A stretch of DNA of 64,000 nt from Tabrizicola_A sp964393035 (GCA_964393035.1 CAYMRX010000007.1:62001-126000); one strand, 5' to 3'; numbered from the stretch's first letter, positions 24,319-33,317 are shown. Notes: a model not told the origin generated them from the sequence alone. Numbers and translations: made by a program.

Positions 24319-24924
24319 ATGAAAAAACCCCGCACCCGGATTCAGGAAAAGAATTCCGCCACCATTCTGGAGGCGGCGTTGGATGTGTTCTCGGCCCATG
24401 GCTATCGCGGCGCGACACTGGACCAGATCGCCGAGGGTGCGGGGCTGTCAAAGCCCAATCTGCTCTATTACTTCCCCTCGAAAGAGGCGGTACATGCCGC
24501 GCTTCTCGGACGGCTGTTGTCCACCTGGCTTGATCCGTTGCGCGCCATGGACCCCAAGGGCGATCCGGTGACCGAGATCATGGGATATGTGCGCCGCAAG
24601 CTGGAACTGTCGCGGGATTTCCCACGCGAAAGTCGGCTTTTTGCAAATGAAATCCTGCAAGGCGCGCCGCGGATGAAATCGGTGATCGAAACTGATCTGA
24701 AGGTACTGGTCGATGAAAAATGCGCCGTTCTGACCACATGGATGGAGGAGGGTCGCATCGCCCGGCTGTCGCCCTATCACCTGATCTTTTCGATCTGGTC
24801 GCTGACCCAGCATTACGCCGATTTCGATGTGCAGGTGCGCGCCGTTCTGGGCGAAGGCCATGACCCTTTTGCCGAAGCGGGCGAGTTTCTGGAAACCCTG
24901 TTCGCGCGGCTTTTGGCGCCCTGA
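24319..24924 (+). CDS. TetR-family regulator, RutR-like (copy 2)
   Basis: 201 residues. The helix-turn-helix (about residues 14-60, ILEAALDVFSAHGYRGATLDQIAEGAGLSKPNLLYYFPSKEAVH) and the ligand domain (SRLFANEILQGAPRMKSVIE, LIFSIWSLTQHYADFDVQV) are clearly homologous to copy 1 at 23108. No TGACC/GGTCA box is visible in front of it. The two may sense different pyrimidines or one may have a diverged ligand. Followed by a bidirectional terminator. Confidence 0.87.
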   Translation: MKKPRTRIQEKNSATILEAALDVFSAHGYRGATLDQIAEGAGLSKPNLLYYFPSKEAVHAALLGRLLSTWLDPLRAMDPKGDPVTEIMGYVRRKLELSRDFPRESRLFANEILQGAPRMKSVIETDLKVLVDEKCAVLTTWMEEGRIARLSPYHLIFSIWSLTQHYADFDVQVRAVLGEGHDPFAEAGEFLETLFARLLAP

Positions 24925-24926
24925 AC

Positions 24927-24957
24927 GAAAAAGGGGCCGGCCACGATGGCCAGCCCC
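24927..24957. terminator. Bidirectional terminator between RutR-like copy 2 and soxG
   Basis: GGGGCCGGCCA (24933-24943) pairs with TGGCCAGCCCC (24947-24957) apart from one mismatch. The A-run at 24928-24932 gives a T-run for the minus-strand sarcosine operon. Confidence 0.75.
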
Positions 24958-24978
24958 CCATTTCACACGACGACCGGA

Positions 24979-25530
24979 TCAGGCCAGCTCGCTGCCCTTT
25001 TCGGCGGAATGGGTCAGAAGCCCCATCACATAGGCCGCGACCGAGCGGAAGCAGACCACGGTATAGCCGCCGCCATCTTTCCAGAAGGCCGCCGCCACCT
25101 GAGCCGCCCGGGTCCGGCGCAACTCACCCGGCGCCAGCGTGTCAAAGTCCACCGGGCAAAGCTTGGCCAGCACTTGTTCCGCCTTGTCGCCCTCAACCCG
25201 GAACACCGCGCGGGCATCCGACACCACGGCAGCCAGATGATGCGCCTCGCCCATCGCCGATGCGATGGCCGCCATCGCGGCCCCCGTTTCGGCATAGGGC
25301 AGGATCAGCAGATATTCATCCGGGCTCATCCAGCCGCAGGCCTTTTCGCCAGCGATTTCAATGCGGCGCTGTGCGGGAACCTTCGTGCCAACGGCGGCCT
25401 TCACCGCCTTGGCCAGTTCCTTGACATCGGGCTTGGCGCGCAGCGAGATCATGCCCAAGGGGCCGATTTCCTTGATCTTGCAGAACCCGTCGAACGTGGC
25501 GTTGCCCAAAGGCGAAACCGGATCACGCAT
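24979..25530 (-). CDS. soxG: Sarcosine oxidase gamma subunit
   Basis: 183 residues from the ATG at 25530, which overlaps the end of soxA. Contains the family segments SPLGNATFDGFCKIKEIGPLGMISLRA, CGWMSPDEYLLILP and CPVDFDTLAPGELRRTRAAQVAAAFW, here abbreviated by their ends. SoxG is the small folate-binding-fold subunit of heterotetrameric sarcosine oxidase, which demethylates sarcosine to glycine with transfer of the methyl group to tetrahydrofolate. Last gene of soxBDAG. Confidence 0.9.
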   Translation of the reverse strand: MRDPVSPLGNATFDGFCKIKEIGPLGMISLRAKPDVKELAKAVKAAVGTKVPAQRRIEIAGEKACGWMSPDEYLLILPYAETGAAMAAIASAMGEAHHLAAVVSDARAVFRVEGDKAEQVLAKLCPVDFDTLAPGELRRTRAAQVAAAFWKDGGGYTVVCFRSVAAYVMGLLTHSAEKGSELA

Positions 25531-28498
25531 TGCCCTTCTCCCCGTCCTTGTCATAGAACACCGGGTCCACGACCTTGGCCTTCACGGTGCCGCCGGTGAT
25601 GGTGTTGAACTCCACCACATCGCCCAGACGGTCCATGCCGCCCTTGATAAGACCCATCGCGATGCCCTTTTTCAGGGTCGGCGAATAATAGGTCGAGGTG
25701 ACGCGACCTTGGGTGTTGCGCTGGCCGTTGGCGTTATGGCCTTCGGCGATGATGTAGCTGCCATCGGGAATGACCCCGCCGGTCAGGGTTTCAAAGCCCG
25801 CCAGTTTCCAGCGATCCGGGCTGGCCAGATAGGTGCGTTCCTGCCCGCGCTTGCCCAGATAATCCGGCTTCTTCTTGGAAATCGCCCAACCAAGGTTGAG
25901 ATCCTGCGGAATGACCGTGCCATCGGTTTCGTCGCCGATCATGATGAAGCCCTTTTCGGCCCGCATGATATGCATGGCCTCGGTGCCATAAGGCATGACG
26001 CCAAATTCGGCCCCCGCCTCGATCAGCGCCTCCCAAAGGGCAAGGCCGTGCGACGCCGGGGTGGCGATTTCATAGGACAACTCCCCCGAGAACGAGATGC
26101 GATGCACCCGCACCGGCAACCCGCCCAGCGTGCCATCGGCGAAGGTCATGAAGGGCAGCGTTTCCTTGGAAACATCCATCCCGCCCAGCTTTTCCAACAC
26201 CTTGCGGGCATTGGGGCCAGCGACGGCGATCTGGGCGTATTCCTCGGTCACGTTGGCGGTGTAGACCTTCCAGTCCCACCATTCGCATTGCAACCAGTCT
26301 TCCATCCAACCGTGGATGCGGTCCGCGCCGCCGGTGGTGGTGTGGCAAAGCCAGCTGTCTTCCGACAGGCGGATCACCACGCCGTCATCGGAAAGGAAGC
26401 CCTGCTCGTTGCACATCAGCCCGTAGCGGCACTTGCCGATGCCAAGGTTCGACATGACATTGGTGTAAAGCATATCAAGGAAGCGGCCCGCATCCGGCCC
26501 CTTGACGATGATTTTGCCAAGGGTGGAGGCATCGAGCATGCCGACATTGGCCCGCGCGTTCAGGATCTCGCGGTTGACCGCCTGCTCGTGGTTTTCACCG
26601 GCCCGCGGATAGCAATAGGCCCGACGCCACAGGCCCACCGGCTCCAGATAGGCGTTATGGGCCTCGTGCCAGCCATGCATCGGCGATTTGCGCAAGGGCT
26701 GGAAAATCTCGCCCCGGCTTTCGCCCGCCAGCGCCCCGAAAGGCACAGGGGTATAGGGCGGGCGGAAGGTGGTGGTGCCGACATTCGGGATCTTGTCGTT
26801 CAAAGCACCGGCCAGAACCGCCAGACCGTTGATGTTCGAGAGTTTTCCCTGATCGGTCGCCATGCCAAGCGTGGTGTAACGCTTGGTATGTTCCACGCTG
26901 GTATAGCCTTCGCGCGCAGCCAGTTGAACGTCGGAAACCTTCACGTCGTTCTGGTAATCCAGCCACATCTTCATCTTCAGCGCCGGACCCGCGCCCTGCG
27001 GCATGATCCAGACGGCTTCCATCGGTGCCTCTTGCACCGTTTCGGCCTTCACCGCCGTGCCGCCTATTTGGGCTGCAACGTCCGCAAGTGCTGCCGCAGC
27101 CGACAGGTTGCCATTGGCCGCGCCAACAACCGCAACCATCGCAGCACCATCCTGCCCGGTCGGCGGGCGGGTGGCGTCAGGGCGGAAATGCGCCTGCGCT
27201 TCATCCCAGGTAAGCTTGCCGCCGCAATGGCTCCACAGGTGGACCACCGGCGACCAGCCGCCCGACATGGCCACCGCGTCGCAAGCGATATCTTCCAGAA
27301 CAGCCCCTTCGCCCGCCTGCAAGCCGATCGAGATTCCGGTCACGCGCTTGCCGCCCTTGACCTTGACGATGGCCTTGCCCGCCTCAACCCGGATGCCCAT
27401 CGCCTTGGCCTTGGCCGGCAGCGCGCCGGTCAGGTTCGAGCGCGCATCGACGATCACCGGAACCTCCAGCCCTGCCTCTTTCAAGGCAATGGCGGTGCGG
27501 TAGGCGTCGTCGTTGTTGGTCACAACCACGGTGCGGTCGCCGGGCGACACGGCAAAGTTCACCACATAGTCGCGCACGGCAGAGGCCAGCATCACGCCGG
27601 GAATGTCGTTGCCCGCAAAGGACAAGGGCCGTTCAATCGCGCCTTGGGCTGAGATGATCTTGCCCGCACGAATACGCCACAGACGATGGCGCGGACGCCC
27701 GTCGCCGGGGGTATGGTCGGCCACCTTTTCATCGGCCAGCACATAGCCGTGGTCATAGACGCCCGATGCCATGGTCCGCAGACGCAGCGTGACATTCGAC
27801 AGATTTTCAAGGGCTTGTACGGTGTCTTTCACCCAAGAATCCGCCGGTTTTCCGTCGATCACATCGCCATCCACCGGCGCGCGGCCACCCCAATGGGCGG
27901 TCTGTTCGACAAGGATCACCCGCTTGCCCGCCTGCCCGGCAACCAGTGCCGCCTGCAAACCGGCAATGCCGCCGCCAACGATCATCAGATCGCAGAAGGC
28001 ATAGGCATATTCGTAACGATCCACCTCGGGGCCTTGCGGCACTTTGCCAAGGCCAGCCGACTGGCGGACGATGGGTTCAAACACATATTTCCACGCAAAA
28101 CGCGGGAACATGAAGGTCTTGTAGTAGAAGCCCGCAGGCAGGAAGCGCGCGGCATAGTTGTTCACAACGCCGACGTCGAATTCCAGCGAAGGCCAGTGGT
28201 TCTGCGAGGTGGCCGTCAGCCCGTCGAAAAGCTCGGTCGTGGTGACGCGCTGGTTCGGTTCAAACCGCCCGCCAATCCCCATATTGACCAGCGCATTCGG
28301 CTCCTCGGCGCCTGATGCCACGATGCCGCGCGGGCGGTGGTATTTGAACGACCGGCCCACCAGCATCTGGTCATTGGCCAGAAGCGACGAGGCCAGCGTA
28401 TCGCCGGCAAAACCCGACAGGCGCTTGCCGTTGAAGGTAAAGGACGCCTGACGGCTGCGGTCGATCAGACGACCGCCCTTGGAAAGACGGGTGCTCAC
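25523..28498 (-). CDS. soxA: Sarcosine oxidase alpha subunit
   Basis: 991 residues from a GTG start (28498) that overlaps the soxD stop as GTGA. The N-terminus has a 2Fe2S-like/ferredoxin-type region (FTFNGKRLSGFAGDTLASSLL). A nucleotide-binding domain follows with VGGGIAGLQAALVAG, and the C-terminal 380 residues are a GcvT/DMGDH-type aminomethyltransferase domain (GMLDASTLGKIIVKGPDAG; FSGELSYEI). It carries the NAD site and the folate-dependent methylene transfer site of the enzyme complex in the cytoplasm. Confidence 0.94.
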   Translation of the reverse strand: MSTRLSKGGRLIDRSRQASFTFNGKRLSGFAGDTLASSLLANDQMLVGRSFKYHRPRGIVASGAEEPNALVNMGIGGRFEPNQRVTTTELFDGLTATSQNHWPSLEFDVGVVNNYAARFLPAGFYYKTFMFPRFAWKYVFEPIVRQSAGLGKVPQGPEVDRYEYAYAFCDLMIVGGGIAGLQAALVAGQAGKRVILVEQTAHWGGRAPVDGDVIDGKPADSWVKDTVQALENLSNVTLRLRTMASGVYDHGYVLADEKVADHTPGDGRPRHRLWRIRAGKIISAQGAIERPLSFAGNDIPGVMLASAVRDYVVNFAVSPGDRTVVVTNNDDAYRTAIALKEAGLEVPVIVDARSNLTGALPAKAKAMGIRVEAGKAIVKVKGGKRVTGISIGLQAGEGAVLEDIACDAVAMSGGWSPVVHLWSHCGGKLTWDEAQAHFRPDATRPPTGQDGAAMVAVVGAANGNLSAAAALADVAAQIGGTAVKAETVQEAPMEAVWIMPQGAGPALKMKMWLDYQNDVKVSDVQLAAREGYTSVEHTKRYTTLGMATDQGKLSNINGLAVLAGALNDKIPNVGTTTFRPPYTPVPFGALAGESRGEIFQPLRKSPMHGWHEAHNAYLEPVGLWRRAYCYPRAGENHEQAVNREILNARANVGMLDASTLGKIIVKGPDAGRFLDMLYTNVMSNLGIGKCRYGLMCNEQGFLSDDGVVIRLSEDSWLCHTTTGGADRIHGWMEDWLQCEWWDWKVYTANVTEEYAQIAVAGPNARKVLEKLGGMDVSKETLPFMTFADGTLGGLPVRVHRISFSGELSYEIATPASHGLALWEALIEAGAEFGVMPYGTEAMHIMRAEKGFIMIGDETDGTVIPQDLNLGWAISKKKPDYLGKRGQERTYLASPDRWKLAGFETLTGGVIPDGSYIIAEGHNANGQRNTQGRVTSTYYSPTLKKGIAMGLIKGGMDRLGDVVEFNTITGGTVKAKVVDPVFYDKDGEKGNA

Positions 28499-28818
28499 TT
28501 GTAGCCCTCCCAGTTGGGCCGCTTGGCCTTGATCTTGGCCTGCAAATCGGCAGGCGGTTCGCTGGACTGGGCAGGATAGGTGCCAAAGACTTCCAGCGTG
28601 GCGGTGCAGCGGGCGGCCAGGAACCACTTGCCGCAGCCATAGGCATGCCGCCAGCGTTCGAAATGCACGCCCTTGGGGTTTTTCCGCGCGAACATATAGG
28701 CTTCGAATTCTTCCGGGCTAGACCCGGGGCCAAAGCGCTTCAGATGCGCCTCATAGCCGGGGGTCAACTCGGTTTCTTCGGCCTTCACGCCGCAGTAGGG
28801 GCATTCGAGGATCAGCAT
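28495..28818 (-). CDS. soxD: Sarcosine oxidase delta subunit
   Basis: 107 residues with the zinc-binding start ECPYCGVKAEETEL (Cys6, Cys9) and later cysteines in YGCGKWF and AARC completing the zinc site. Typical SoxD length. It overlaps soxA by GTGA. The 385-base gap to soxB is longer than the other spacings in the operon and contains two hairpins plus a possible opposite-strand ORF, so soxDAG may also have its own promoter. Confidence 0.92.
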   Translation of the reverse strand: MLILECPYCGVKAEETELTPGYEAHLKRFGPGSSPEEFEAYMFARKNPKGVHFERWRHAYGCGKWFLAARCTATLEVFGTYPAQSSEPPADLQAKIKAKRPNWEGYK

Positions 28819-28853
28819 TTGATCTCTCCCTTGAGGAAAGCGTTCGGGGCAAA

Positions 28854-28901
28854 CGAGTTTTCGACGAAAACTCGAGTCCCATGATTTTTCGTCGAAAAAT
28901 C
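28854..28901. repeat. Twin hairpin element, copy 1 (TTTTCGWCGAAAA cores)
   Basis: Two adjacent perfect palindromes: a 21-nt one at 28854-28874 (core TTTTCGACGAAAA, flanks CGAG/CTCG) and GATTTTTCGTCGAAAAATC at 28883-28901. A second twin element with the same cores occurs at 54500-54546. It lies 36 bases upstream of soxD. Confidence 0.85.
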
Positions 28902-29000
28902 GGCCTTGAGGGGTATGATTACGGGGTAGTGCCGATCAACCTTCTCTTGAATCAAAGCCACATCGCACCCATTCTCTCCTGAGAACGTGGAGACGCGGTG

Positions 29001-29201
29001 ATGCCGAATTTCGGAAGTGTTCAGGACTTTCTCGCACTGTGGCCGCTGTGGCTTGTGCTTGGCGGTTGCGCGCTGTTCGTGCTTTTCACCCGCGACCGCG
29101 AGCCGCGACGCGGGCCGGACGCTTTCGGCCAACAGATGCAGGATCAGCGCCGGGTGCATTCGCTGTTCAATATCGGCGCGATGTTCGGTCGTCGCGACTG
29201 A
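29001..29201 (+). CDS. Possible small membrane protein in the soxB-soxD gap (66 aa)
   Basis: The ATG at 29001 has GGAG 8 bases upstream; GTG at 28998 is an alternative start. The product has one hydrophobic helix at about residues 12-29 (ALWPLWLVLGGCALFVLF) followed by a charged tail rich in Arg, Gln and Asp. It is on the strand opposite the sox genes and ends 2 bases before the soxB stop. Plausible as a real gene, but without a recognised family. Confidence 0.42.
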   Translation: MPNFGSVQDFLALWPLWLVLGGCALFVLFTRDREPRRGPDAFGQQMQDQRRVHSLFNIGAMFGRRD

Positions 29202-29203
29202 CA

Positions 29204-30451
29204 TCAGTGCGCCACCCCGGCAGCCACCGACTCGTCGATGAACTTGCCTTCCTTGAAGCGCCACATGCTGAATTCTTCGGCCAGCGGCCCCGGTTCGCCC
29301 TTGGCCATCAGTTCCGCCATCGCCCAGCCCGAGCCGGGGATCGCCTTGAAGCCGCCGGTGCCCCAGCCGCAGTTGAAGAAGCAATTGCCCAAGGGCGTCT
29401 TCGAGATGATGGGCGAGCGGTCGCCGGTCATGTCGACGATCCCGCCCCATTGCCGCAGCATCTTCAGACGGCTGATCATCGGGAAGGTTTCGATCAGCGC
29501 GCGCAGGGTTTCTTCCACATGGTGGAACGACCCGCGCTGGGTGAAGTTGTTGAACCCGTCGGTACCGCCGCCGATCACCATCTCGCCCTTGTCGGACTGG
29601 CTCATGTAACCATGCACCGTGTTGGCCATCACGACCACATCCATGCAGGGCTTGATCGGTTCCGACACCAAGGCTTGCAGCGCAACCGCTTCGATCGGCA
29701 GACGGAAGCCCGCCATTTCGGCAAGCTGGCCCGAATGACCGGCCACGACCACGCCCAGTTTCTTGCAGCCGATGAAGCCTTTGGTGGTTTCCACGCCCTT
29801 GACCACACCGCCCTCTTGGCGAACGGCGGTCACTTCGGTCTGCTGGATGATGTCCATCCCCATCGCGGAACAGGCGCGCGCATAGCCCCAAGCCACGGCG
29901 TCATGCCGCCCGGTGCCGCCGCGCGGCTGATACAGCGCGCCCAGAACCGGATAGCGCGGACCGTCGATGTTGATGATCGGCACCAGTTCCTTGACCTTCG
30001 CAGGCGTGATGTATTCCGTCGTCACCCCTTGCAGCATGTTGGCATGCACGGTGCGCAGATAGCCGCGCACCTCGTGATGGGTCTGCGCCAGCATCAACAA
30101 CCCGCGCGGGCTGAACATGACGTTGTAGTTCAGATCCTGCGAAAGACCCTCATAAAGCTGCAACGCCTTGTCATAGATCGCGGCCGAGGGGTCTTGCAGA
30201 TAGTTCGACCGGATGATCGTGGTGTTCCGCCCGGTGTTGCCACCGCCGAGCCAGCCCTTTTCGATGATCGCCACGTTTTTGATGCCGTGGTTCTTACCCA
30301 GATAATAGGCGGTCGCCAGACCATGCCCACCGGCGCCCACGATGATGACATCGTATTCCTTTTTCGGCTGGGGGGAGGCCCAGGCCTTTTCCCAACCGAG
30401 GTGATAATTCATCGCTTGGCGTGCGATGGCAAAGACCGAATAGCGTTTCAT
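29204..30451 (-). CDS. soxB: Sarcosine oxidase beta subunit
   Basis: 415 residues from the ATG at 30451 with AAGGGG upstream. FAD-binding motif VIIVGAGGHGLATAYYLG (about residues 35-52), then GWLGGGNTGRNTTIIRSNY, the region of the covalent FMN attachment His in soxB proteins, and GGGTDGFNNFTQ. SoxB carries the sarcosine oxidation site. First gene of soxBDAG; an extended upstream frame is not needed. Confidence 0.94.
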   Translation of the reverse strand: MKRYSVFAIARQAMNYHLGWEKAWASPQPKKEYDVIIVGAGGHGLATAYYLGKNHGIKNVAIIEKGWLGGGNTGRNTTIIRSNYLQDPSAAIYDKALQLYEGLSQDLNYNVMFSPRGLLMLAQTHHEVRGYLRTVHANMLQGVTTEYITPAKVKELVPIINIDGPRYPVLGALYQPRGGTGRHDAVAWGYARACSAMGMDIIQQTEVTAVRQEGGVVKGVETTKGFIGCKKLGVVVAGHSGQLAEMAGFRLPIEAVALQALVSEPIKPCMDVVVMANTVHGYMSQSDKGEMVIGGGTDGFNNFTQRGSFHHVEETLRALIETFPMISRLKMLRQWGGIVDMTGDRSPIISKTPLGNCFFNCGWGTGGFKAIPGSGWAMAELMAKGEPGPLAEEFSMWRFKEGKFIDESVAAGVAH

Positions 30452-30648
30452 TGGGAGGCCCCTTTGCGTCTTTTGCGCTTGTCCGCTGAAACACGGGTTT
30501 AACCCTTCCCGCCAGCGGCACAATCGGGAAAATAACGACATCCGGCGACGCAATTGGCGCTGCGGCGGCTTGGCCCCTTTTGTGGGCGGGGCGAAAGGGC
30601 TAGAGGAGGGGGGAATTTGACGGCAGGTCGGATGGGAGTCTGAGCGGG

Positions 30649-31863
30649 ATGATGATGGATCAATGGCTCTTTTGGGCAATCGCGACGGCCTTGGTCGTGG
30701 CGGTCGCGCTCATCTTGGTGCAGGTCCTGCGGCACGCCGCCGAAGCGCGGGGCGAGCATCCCGATCTGAAGGTCTATCGCGACCAACTGGCCGAGGTGGA
30801 CCGCGATCTGGCGCGCGGCACCTTGACCGCCGAGGAAGGCCAGCGCCTGCGGGTCGAGGTCGCCCGGCGCCTGTTGGAGGCCGATCGCACCCTGAAAGCG
30901 GCCAAAGCCCCCGGCGCACAGGGAAATCTGCTGTGGGCGGTTGCGATCCTTGTTGTGGTTTTGGGGGGCGCGCTTTGGCTTTACAGCCGCCTTGGCGCGC
31001 CGGGCTATGCCGATCTGCCCTTGTCGCTGCGGCTTGACATCGCGACGGAACAATACAAATCGCGCCCCGATCAGGCGGCGGCGGTCGCAAGCACGCCCCC
31101 GGCCCCGCAACCCGACCCCAGCCCCGAATTCGCGGCCCTGATGGACAAGCTGCGCGCCGCGGTGGTGGCCCGGCCTGATGACGCCGTGGGGCTGGAGCTT
31201 TTGGCCCGCAACGAAACCGCGCTTGGCAATTATCAGGCGGCGTTGACCGCACAGGCCAAATTGCTCGACATCCTCGGCAATGCTGCCAGCCTCGACCAGC
31301 AGTTGATGATGGCCCATATCCTGGTCGCCGAAGCGGGGGGCTATGTCTCGCCCGAGGCCGAGGCGTGGATCGTGCAGGTTCTGGAACATGATCCGAAACA
31401 CCCGATGGCCCGCTATCTGTCGGGATTGATGTGGGCGCAGGTCGGCAGGCCGGATCGGGCCTTTGCGCTGTGGCAACCCTTGCTGAACGAAGGCCCGGCC
31501 GATGCGCCATGGCAGGCCGCCATCCGCAGCGACATTCAAGAGGTGGCCAAACAGGCCGGGATCAAGTTTTCCCTGCCCGAGGCAGAAGGCCCGTCAATGG
31601 CGGATGTGCAGGCCGCGGGCGAGATGAGTGCCGAAGACCGCCAAGCGATGATCGAAACCATGGTCGGCCAGCTTGAAAGCCGCATGCTGTCCGAAGGTGG
31701 CCCGGTGGAGGATTGGGTCAAGCTGATGGGGGCTTTGGGCGTTCTGGGCCAGCCCGACCGCGCCAAAGCCGCGCTGAGTGCCGCCGAAAAGGCGCTTGCC
31801 GCCGATCCTGGCGGTTTGGCGCAGGTGCGCGCGGCGGCCGAAGGCGCGGGGGTGGCCCCATGA
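30649..31863 (+). CDS. ccmI: Cytochrome c biogenesis protein CcmI
   Basis: 404 residues. Two transmembrane helices (about residues 6-28 and 93-112) enclose a cytoplasmic loop with the CcmI motif VYRDQLAEVDRDLARGTLTAEE. The periplasmic C-terminal part is TPR-like (about residues 165-290 and 330-400). CcmI chaperones apocytochrome c to the CcmFH heme ligase. Three in-frame ATGs occur in a row at the start. No other ccm gene is nearby; it overlaps ruvX by ATGA. Confidence 0.88.
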   Translation: MMMDQWLFWAIATALVVAVALILVQVLRHAAEARGEHPDLKVYRDQLAEVDRDLARGTLTAEEGQRLRVEVARRLLEADRTLKAAKAPGAQGNLLWAVAILVVVLGGALWLYSRLGAPGYADLPLSLRLDIATEQYKSRPDQAAAVASTPPAPQPDPSPEFAALMDKLRAAVVARPDDAVGLELLARNETALGNYQAALTAQAKLLDILGNAASLDQQLMMAHILVAEAGGYVSPEAEAWIVQVLEHDPKHPMARYLSGLMWAQVGRPDRAFALWQPLLNEGPADAPWQAAIRSDIQEVAKQAGIKFSLPEAEGPSMADVQAAGEMSAEDRQAMIETMVGQLESRMLSEGGPVEDWVKLMGALGVLGQPDRAKAALSAAEKALAADPGGLAQVRAAAEGAGVAP

Positions 31864-32333
31864 TCTTGACCGGTATTGCCGAATTCGCCGCCCTTTTGCC
31901 CCCTTACCGGGCCATTCTGGGCCTTGATCTTGGCGACAAGACCATCGGCATCGCGGTGTCGGACCTCAGCCGCACCGTCGCCACCCCGATCGAGGTGATC
32001 CGGCGCGAGAAATTCACGCTGGATGCGCAGCGTTTGCTGGCCATTGTCGCGACGAAACAGGCGGCGGGGCTGATCCTTGGCCTGCCCTTGAACATGGACG
32101 GCTCGGAAGGCCCGCGCGTGCAATCGACGCGCGCCTTTGCCCGCAATCTGGAAAAGCTGACCGCGCTGCCGATCACCTTCTGGGATGAGCGGCTGTCCAC
32201 CGTTGCCGCCGAACGCGCCCTTCTGGAGGCGGATACGTCACGCAAACGTCGCAAAGAGGTCATCGATCAGGTCGCCGCCGGGTATATTCTGCAAGGCGCA
32301 CTGGACCGCATGGGGATGATGGGGCCGCGATGA
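31860..32333 (+). CDS. ruvX: Putative pre-16S rRNA nuclease / Holliday junction resolvase RuvX (YqgF)
   Basis: 157 residues from the ATG at 31860, overlapping the ccmI stop (ATGA). RNase H-like fold with LGLDLGDKTIGIAVSD (catalytic Asp), GLPLNMDGSEGPR, FWDERLSTVAAE (catalytic Glu/Asp) and a C-terminal DQVAAGYILQGALD. Family members process the 5' end of 16S rRNA; the Holliday junction role is older annotation. Confidence 0.92.
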   Translation: MILTGIAEFAALLPPYRAILGLDLGDKTIGIAVSDLSRTVATPIEVIRREKFTLDAQRLLAIVATKQAAGLILGLPLNMDGSEGPRVQSTRAFARNLEKLTALPITFWDERLSTVAAERALLEADTSRKRRKEVIDQVAAGYILQGALDRMGMMGPR

Positions 32334-32560
32334 ACGACGACATCTGGAAACGCGCCGAAATCGACAGCCCTTGCGTAAAAATCTGCGTCGTGCATCCCGA
32401 GGCCCGGCTTTGCGTCGGTTGCCTGCGCTCCATTGATGAAATCGGCAGTTGGTCGCGCAAGACGCCCGAGGAACGCCGCAGCATCATGGCGGAACTGCCG
32501 GGCCGATCTGCACAACTGACCAAAAGACGCGGCGGCCGCATGGGGCGCACACCGGGGTAA
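32330..32560 (+). CDS. DUF1289 cysteine-motif protein (76 aa)
   Basis: Starts inside the ruvX stop (ATGA). Carries the DUF1289 pattern SPCVKIC...LCVGCLRSIDEIGSW (four cysteines, probably metal binding) followed by a basic tail. Often found beside oxidoreductases; role unknown. The gene ends within a 17-bp tandem duplication that also duplicates its TAA. Confidence 0.85.
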   Translation: MNDDIWKRAEIDSPCVKICVVHPEARLCVGCLRSIDEIGSWSRKTPEERRSIMAELPGRSAQLTKRRGGRMGRTPG

Positions 32561-32577
32561 GGCGCACACCGGGGTAA
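32544..32577. repeat. 17-bp perfect tandem duplication at the DUF1289 stop
   Basis: GGCGCACACCGGGGTAA at 32544-32560 is repeated exactly at 32561-32577. Each copy contains a TAA; the first is the functional stop. Confidence 0.92.
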
Positions 32578-32582
32578 GGCGC

Positions 32583-33317
32583 TCATGGCGCGGTGACCCA
32601 CTCCGCGACCGACGGCATCAGCGGCCGGAAATAGGCGACGATCCGGCCTTCCGGCGGGGCGCTGGCCCCTTCTGCCCAAGGGGCGACCCCGTGGATCAGA
32701 TGGCGGTGCAGCACCACGGCCTCGCCCGGCGTTCCCTGCAGTTCCAGACGCTTGCAGGTTCGAAACACTTCGGCGCGGGCGGCCTGATAGGCTTCGGTGA
32801 TGTCGATATCGCCCCAGGTTTCAGGGGCATGCCCGGCAAAAACCTGCGCCAGCGCGGCCTGCATCACCAGATGGCTGCCCTCCCATACCACCAGCGGGGA
32901 TGCATCCGAACCCGTCAGCGGCAGGCCCAGAATCCATGCATGCGGCTCCTTCACCATCCGCCGCTTTTCCGGCCCGATGGCCAGAAGCCCGTCAAGATGC
33001 GCAGAATCGCGGCGCAGGCGAAAGCCGAAGGCAGCCTCGGTCTCTTGCGCCGAAGCTTGCGGATAGCCCGGATAAACGGTGGAAAGCTGGGCGCGGTGCA
33101 GGGGCTGCGGGCTGAGGCCCAAGGCCTCCCAAGGCAAGGGAACACCCCCGACAGCACCTTGCGGATCATTGGGCAAAAGATCCAGCCCAACTGCCCATGT
33201 GCCGCCACAGCGCAGCGGTTCGGTGCTTTCAGAAAGTGCCTTTATCGCAAGAGGATGCGCGGCATTTCTCCAATCCTGGATGAACCTTGAAGCGCCAATT
33301 TTGCGCCAGCCCTTCAT
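32583..33317 (-). CDS. Putative phytanoyl-CoA dioxygenase-like Fe(II)/2-oxoglutarate oxygenase
   Basis: 244 residues from the ATG at 33317 (ATGA overlap with the TSUP gene). The iron triad is visible as SAHLDG (H-x-D, near residue 114) and the distal His in VVLHRHLIHGVAPW (near residue 212), with Arg in GRIVAYFRP for 2-oxoglutarate. The family covers many small-molecule hydroxylases; substrate unknown. The coupled TSUP exporter hints at an organic or sulfonate-like anion, but this is speculative. Confidence 0.68.
   Translation of the reverse strand: MKGWRKIGASRFIQDWRNAAHPLAIKALSESTEPLRCGGTWAVGLDLLPNDPQGAVGGVPLPWEALGLSPQPLHRAQLSTVYPGYPQASAQETEAAFGFRLRRDSAHLDGLLAIGPEKRRMVKEPHAWILGLPLTGSDASPLVVWEGSHLVMQAALAQVFAGHAPETWGDIDITEAYQAARAEVFRTCKRLELQGTPGEAVVLHRHLIHGVAPWAEGASAPPEGRIVAYFRPLMPSVAEWVTAP

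Noticed and set aside
28854..28901. The twin hairpins as a CRISPR fragment
   Set aside because: Only two unequal palindromes with an 8-base gap, no spacer series, no cas genes.
28902..29000. A glycine riboswitch in front of soxDAG
   Set aside because: The location would suit it, but I see neither the conserved aptamer cores nor the tandem arrangement.
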